Assembly (NCBI GenBank): GCA_014860005.1
Contig: JACZKP010000215.1
Location: 62,001-126,000, forward strand
DNA: 64,000 nucleotides
Direction: 5' to 3'
DNA from: Verrucomicrobiota bacterium
Lineage (GTDB): Bacteria > Verrucomicrobiota > Verrucomicrobiae > Limisphaerales > UBA11358
The notes beneath the pieces are model-generated. The model had not been told where the DNA came from. It saw nothing but the letters and a program-made list of their open reading frames with translations, and made no database searches. This document shows positions 60,574 to 64,000 of this stretch, in pieces. The position numbers and the translations under genes were made by a program. The stretch's first letter is position 1. Every line of letters begins with the position of its first letter.

Positions 60574-61268
60574 GAATTCTCAAATCGCTTCCGGGGAAAC
60601 TCTCCCCCAAGCGTATAGCAACTTCAGGGTTTTATTCCTGATGCGTCCTGCGAAGTCCTACGCTCACCGGACACCATTTCCCAGATCGTCCCCATTCGTG
60701 AAATGGCATCCGTTTTGACAAATCGTTTATAGGAAAGGAAATCGGTTTCGGCATCATTCCACCCCCAAGAGGTTCAGGCGGTTTATACGCAATCCGGGAG
60801 CGATTGCGGGGCATCCAATGCGAGGGTTTCAAGGCGGGAAACGATACGCTCGAAGCAATCAGGATGCCAGAGTGTTCCAATGATAACGATTTATTCGGGG
60901 CACCGGGGGCGCAAAAAATCAGGGCAGGATTTCACTAATACCACTTTACGGAACCGGAGGCAATACGTCAAGCATTTTCGGCGAAATAAAACAGGAATAA
61001 TGAATGCCAATCTTGAACAATTGGCACAAGAATCCGGACGGAAAAATCAGCGGGATTTACTCAACAAATGCGCTCGCAAATCTCCGTGTCCAACAAGGGC
61101 ACCATTTGCCGAAAATGTCTTATCAATTTTCGGGTTCCAATATCCCAAGAGGGAACCATTTTTTGAGAGAATTTGTTTCTGGTATGGGGACACGGTTTTG
61201 AGGAAACCAAGTGCTTGACCGCTTCTGCCTTTTAGAACTTTGGGATGCGTAATCATATCCCATAAATA
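60574..61268. repeat. Left arm of long inverted repeat and surrounding gap
   Basis: No gene I would support lies here. The segment 60904-60970 is an inverted near-copy of 62146-62211 (the first 25 bases identical), and similarity continues to about 61037, where TTGGCACAAGAATCCGG matches TGGCACAGGAATCCGG near 62075-62091. Short frames across the repeat share peptides only because of it. Confidence 0.75.
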
Positions 61269-61934
61269 TCATGCCGATTGCAGGAGATTGAAAACGTGTG
61301 AGGGAGTCCAAGCGTTGCCCCGTGCGGTTTTGATGCCCCGGAGGTTCAACACTTCCGCCAGTTCCGCCAACTTGGAAAGACCCGTCTTGCTTTTGATCTC
61401 GTCAACGATTGCCCGCAACTTGCCATTGCGTTCCTTGGCACGCTCGCCCCGCACGGCATTTGCCTTCTGGCGTGCCTCTGCAATGCGAGGGTTGCCAAGT
61501 ATCACGCCCGCTGCTTTCGCCCGTTGTAGGGCAATCCGGGTGCGAATGGACACGTTCCTTGCCTCTTGCTCTGCTACAAGGGCGAGAATGCCGATTGTGA
61601 AGCGGTCCTGGACGCTGGGCATATCACAGAAACGGATTTCAACGCCCGTGCTTTGGAGGCGTAGCAGAAACTCCGCATTGCGTGCCAAGCGGTCAATTCG
61701 GGAGAAAACGAGGCAAGACTTTGTTTTGATGGCAAGGGCGATTGCCTTTGCCAGTTCGGGTCTATCCTCTGCGGTCAAAGTCCCGCTTTCAACTTCGCAA
61801 AACGTGCCTTCAATGTGAAGGGTTTCTTGTTGGCAGAATCGGGCAGTGATTTCTTGTTGTGCGCCGATGGAATAGGAGTCCAATCCGCCCGATTTATCGT
61901 TTGATATTCTGTGGTAGCAAACCGCTGTTTTCAT
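61269..61934 (-). CDS. Serine recombinase (resolvase/invertase family)
   Basis: A 221-residue protein. The catalytic N-terminal domain has CYHRISNDKSG with nucleophile Ser11, SCLVFSRIDRLARN, DRFTIGILALVAEQEARNVSIRTR and the hinge helix. A linker with AKAAGVILGNPR is followed by a C-terminal helix-turn-helix-like part (LSKLAELAEVLNLRGI, WTPSHVFNLL). It is a small resolvase/invertase type, though its C-terminal domain is a little longer than Hin. It lies between inverted repeats (60904 and 62211), the layout of an invertible segment or a transposition unit. Direction of function is inference. Confidence 0.92.
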   Translation of the reverse strand: MKTAVCYHRISNDKSGGLDSYSIGAQQEITARFCQQETLHIEGTFCEVESGTLTAEDRPELAKAIALAIKTKSCLVFSRIDRLARNAEFLLRLQSTGVEIRFCDMPSVQDRFTIGILALVAEQEARNVSIRTRIALQRAKAAGVILGNPRIAEARQKANAVRGERAKERNGKLRAIVDEIKSKTGLSKLAELAEVLNLRGIKTARGNAWTPSHVFNLLQSA

Positions 61935-62570
61935 CTTGCAAATAGATTGGCATAGTCCCTGCTATAAGTCCAGCACTTTTTTCAGGTTTCTAATTGAACC
62001 GATACACCCCTGATTCCCTAAAACTTTTTCCATTATCACCCGACATTGGCACGAATACCTGCCGGAATTATCACCGGATTCCTGTGCCATTTGTCCCGGA
62101 ATAAATGAAATATATCCGGCAAAATAACGAGGTTTTATATTGACACTTACCTCCGGTCTGGTAACGTGGTATCAGTTAAGTCCTGCCCTGATTTTTTGCG
62201 CCCCCCCCCCGTTGCTCCCGGATATTTTTCGGGAGCGGGGTTTGACGGGTTGTTTTCCATTCTGTGCCTATGCGCCAGAATGCCGTTTCTTGCTTCCCGG
62301 ATGCCCCTAGAACGTGTTTTGACCCGTAGCAGATGAAAAGACCCTCGCCCGCTCCTATTGCCCGTCCTATTGCGTGCCATATCGCCCCGGATAAGTGGCA
62401 CGGAAAATGAATGCCTTTACAACGAATCTTGCCAAAAAACATCGGGTCAATCCTGCGAATGGGGACATTACCACGTTAGCGTTGCGAACCTCACCGGATT
62501 GAGCAGGAGCGATTTTCGTTGGGCGGTGCAAGTTGCTGTACGCTCTGGGGGGCGATTCCCCATAAACAAA
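61935..62570. repeat. Right arm of long inverted repeat, poly-C tract and gap
   Basis: The right arm (62075-62211) ends at a run of about eleven C (near 62201). A homopolymer like this is prone to slippage. Beyond it, to 62570, I see no gene. Frames on either strand are short and cross the repeat. Confidence 0.7.
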
Positions 62571-62601
62571 AGGGCGAGCATCCGGGGGGAATGCTCGCCT
62601 T
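62571..62601 (-). terminator. Rho-independent terminator after the small coiled-coil gene
   Basis: An 11-bp stem, AGGGCGAGCAT (62571-62581) and its near-complement ATGCTCGCCTT (62591-62601). On the minus strand it is followed by CTTTTGTTT. It lies 19 bp past the stop at 62620. Confidence 0.85.
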
Positions 62602-62619
62602 TGCGGGAGTGTGAAGGAT

Positions 62620-62790
62620 TTACTTGCTTAGAGCGGCAATGAAATCCTTGAACTTTGAAAGGTCTGCTTTGACGTTGGCAAGTTTCCTTTCCTGTTTGGC
62701 AATCTCTTTTTCAATTTCCCGTTTCTGCCCCAAGAGTTTGACAAATGTATCTTCATTCAGTTCCAGCGGTTTTGTTCTTTTTCGTGCCAT
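62620..62790 (-). CDS. Small charged coiled-coil protein of unknown function
   Basis: A 56-residue protein from ATG 62790 (MARKRTKPLELNEDTF), with a ribosome site AAAGGTG about 8 bp upstream. A longer frame begins at 62844 but has no such site. The body (LLGQKREIEKEIAKQERKLANV) is a charged heptad-like coiled coil. Its own terminator follows. It lies in the island next to an unknown larger gene; a small DNA-binding or accessory role is possible, but I see no motif. Confidence 0.65.
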   Translation of the reverse strand: MARKRTKPLELNEDTFVKLLGQKREIEKEIAKQERKLANVKADLSKFKDFIAALSK

Positions 62791-62856
62791 AGTATTTTCA
62801 CCTTTCTTGCGGGTATTCCTGCCAGCGGGATTTTGGGTTGTCAACCCTGATAAAAG

Positions 62857-62894
62857 AAACCCTTCCCCCGTTGGAAAGCAAGGCGGGGAAAGGG
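62857..62894 (-). terminator. Rho-independent terminator after the 347-residue unknown gene
   Basis: Minus-strand stem ACCCTTTCCCC/GGGGGAAGGGT with a loop, followed by TTTCTTTT. It lies 48 bp past the stop at 62942 and separates it from the small gene. Confidence 0.8.
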
Positions 62895-62941
62895 TCTGCT
62901 ATGAACCGGAGTTGAACACTCCGTTTTTACCTGAAATTCGT

Positions 62942-64000
62942 TTAGGGTTGCCAGTGATGTTTCCACATATTGCGCCGGTCTGGCGGGGGTGCATTTTCAT
63001 CCGCCAAAATGATGCCGTGCTGGGCATCCCAAGAGAGTTTCTTTTTTGGCGGGAGTTGTGACTTGTCAACAAGGGTTGCCCCGATGCCGGGAAGATAAAC
63101 GAGTTTCTTCCCGCCCAAAGTATCAGCATAGGGTTTGCTGGCGTCCCGATTCTCGTTTATGGAAACTGGTTTTCCATCGTGCATGGGTTCACCCTTCAAT
63201 GAAGCGGAAACTTCGTTGTCCGCAGTATGCCCGGAGTTAAAATCATTTCCGGCAAATCTTCTGCCCGTGAATGGCGAACGAGCAACGCACAAACCTTGCT
63301 TCAAATCCGTAAGGGACTTGTTGCGGAGAATGTCATCCCCGCCATAGGCCCCAGTCGCAACTGCCAATTCCTTCAAGACGGAATACGCATCGTTTGGCGA
63401 AACATCGTCAATCGGATTCGGGTCTTCCATTCCAAGCGCAAGGCGGGTCTGGATTTTGTCCACGATGCCGAAAAGGTAGCGTATCAAATCGCCGGCAGAT
63501 ATTTTGTCCGTTTCGGTTTGCTGGTCCCCGTCAACAAAAGTTTTCACGCCAAACAAATGCCCCTGCGAAATGACTTCAATCCGTGCCGTGTCCAGGTTCA
63601 GGGTGATTTGCCCGGCATCGTCCATCGTGATTTGTTCCGGTTCCATCGGGAGCATTTCCCGCAGATAAGCAAACAAATCCTGCGGGACTTGAACGGCGGA
63701 TTGTTCATCGGTTCGCTTTGGTCTGTCCAATCGTCCAAGCGGGTCTTCTCCTCTGGGATAATCACGGGCATCCTTTCGCCCCGTTTGGTCCCGGTCCTTT
63801 TCTTCACCGATGCGTTGCCATCCTTCACGCTGACTCTGTTCCGTTGCCCGATTGGTTTTCTGTCCTGCTTGGGAAAATGCTTTTGCCGTGCTTACGGGTT
63901 CAATGCTTGCCGATTGATGCCCTTGCGGAAATTTTCCATTCCACCAGTTGCCGGGGTCATTTGAATCTGAAAGTTTCTGCAACACGTTGAGACATTCCTG
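62942..64000 (-). CDS. Unknown island protein, 5' end cut by window
   Basis: The frame is open to the window end, so the true start is beyond 64000; TTG 63985 is only a possible start. At least 347 residues. The first about 90 are rich in Gln, Glu, Arg and Lys and probably disordered. A mixed region follows (QDLFAYLREMLPMEPEQITM, ISAGDLIRYLFGIVDKIQ), then a part with LGGKKLVYLPGIGATLVDK and a basic, proline-rich end. I recognise no family. The location behind the integrase and its own terminator suggest a real gene of the island. Confidence 0.6.
   Translation of the reverse strand, partial: QECLNVLQKLSDSNDPGNWWNGKFPQGHQSASIEPVSTAKAFSQAGQKTNRATEQSQREGWQRIGEEKDRDQTGRKDARDYPRGEDPLGRLDRPKRTDEQSAVQVPQDLFAYLREMLPMEPEQITMDDAGQITLNLDTARIEVISQGHLFGVKTFVDGDQQTETDKISAGDLIRYLFGIVDKIQTRLALGMEDPNPIDDVSPNDAYSVLKELAVATGAYGGDDILRNKSLTDLKQGLCVARSPFTGRRFAGNDFNSGHTADNEVSASLKGEPMHDGKPVSINENRDASKPYADTLGGKKLVYLPGIGATLVDKSQLPPKKKLSWDAQHGIILADENAPPPDRRNMWKHHWQP

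Larger units (their letters stand above)
59247..64000. mobile_element. Integrated genetic island next to tRNA-Arg, right end outside window
   Basis: It begins at the tRNA 3' end and contains a tyrosine integrase, a serine recombinase, a pair of long inverted repeats and unknown small genes on the minus strand. Composition looks more A/T-rich than the rest by eye, and gene density is low. No second copy of the tRNA 3' end is found in the window, so the far junction lies beyond 64000. No phage structural or conjugation gene is seen in this part. Confidence 0.75.

Noticed and set aside
60880..61218. 112-codon plus-strand frame across the left inverted-repeat arm
   Set aside because: It shares peptide KKSGQDFTNTTL with a frame on the right arm only because the DNA is repeated; no ribosome site or domain.
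62201..62211. Poly-C tract as a phase-variation switch inside a gene
   Set aside because: No credible gene crosses it, so frame switching there has no visible target.
1..64000. CRISPR array
   Set aside because: Regular direct repeats with unique spacers were not seen; the repeats are palindromic and irregularly placed.

Overview
The window looks like a chromosomal segment of a Verrucomicrobiota bacterium, probably a Pedosphaera/Limisphaera-like lineage. The clues are high G+C, large secreted modular proteins that share a C-terminal beta domain ending in F-Y/F-R, families of hairpin repeats, and a full cyclic-glucan-synthase-type giant protein. This lineage call is an inference from style, not from a marker gene. 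Layout: (1) 1-1496, the 3' part of a secreted subtilisin-like protease. (2) 1665-15403, a first exopolysaccharide (EPS) block: a WecG/TagA-type glycosyltransferase fused to two STAS domains, a GT4 glycosyltransferase, two sensor kinases and a LuxR-type response regulator, an unusual Wzz/kinase/Wza-like fusion, a Wza-like lipoprotein, and two tandem secreted gingipain-fold proteins. (3) 15653-24369, two secreted GH9 glycosidases around a beta-solenoid-like secreted protein. (4) 24545-31247, a second EPS operon: GT4, uridine-kinase-like protein, undecaprenyl-phosphate sugar transferase, sugar nucleotidyltransferase-like protein, STAS protein, phosphatase-superfamily protein, FkbM methyltransferase, then a receiver protein. 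(5) 31553-34477, a third GH9 paralogue that has lost its catalytic aspartates, followed by a repeat-rich gap. (6) 35043-42887, a third EPS block: deacetylase-like protein, GT4, Wzy/WaaL-type polymerase, methyltransferase, two divergent GT2 enzymes and a nucleotidyltransferase-like protein. (7) 43147-49019, an FG-GAP secreted protein, a thiC remnant, and a HEAT-repeat protein coupled to a DNA methyltransferase, a possible restriction-modification pair. (8) 49207-58188, a cyclic beta-1,2-glucan-synthase-like protein of about 2990 residues. (9) 58282-64000, a tRNA-Arg(ACG) followed by an integrated island with a tyrosine integrase, a serine recombinase between inverted repeats, and unknown genes; it runs off the window.

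How the genes work together: the EPS genes describe a Wzx/Wzy-type pathway. WbaP-like and TagA-like transferases start the lipid-linked repeat unit, GT4/GT2 enzymes extend it, a Wzy-type protein polymerises it, and Wzz/Wza-like proteins export it. No flippase is visible in the window. Three STAS domains, two kinases and two response regulators suggest dedicated control.

The main new observation is a short dyad motif, approximately RGGTNNNNACCY (best examples GGGTAAAGACCC and GGGTCTTTACCC). It lies in front of nearly every EPS transcription unit, the divergent GH9/solenoid pair, the pseudo-GH9 and the glucan synthase. Its distance to the chosen start codon is about 38-40 or 57-63 bp, with tandem copies about 22 bp apart at three loci. 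I read this as the operator set of a polysaccharide regulon, with the LuxR-type regulator at 6271 as the obvious but unproven candidate. All family names come from reading motifs by eye; no database search was run.
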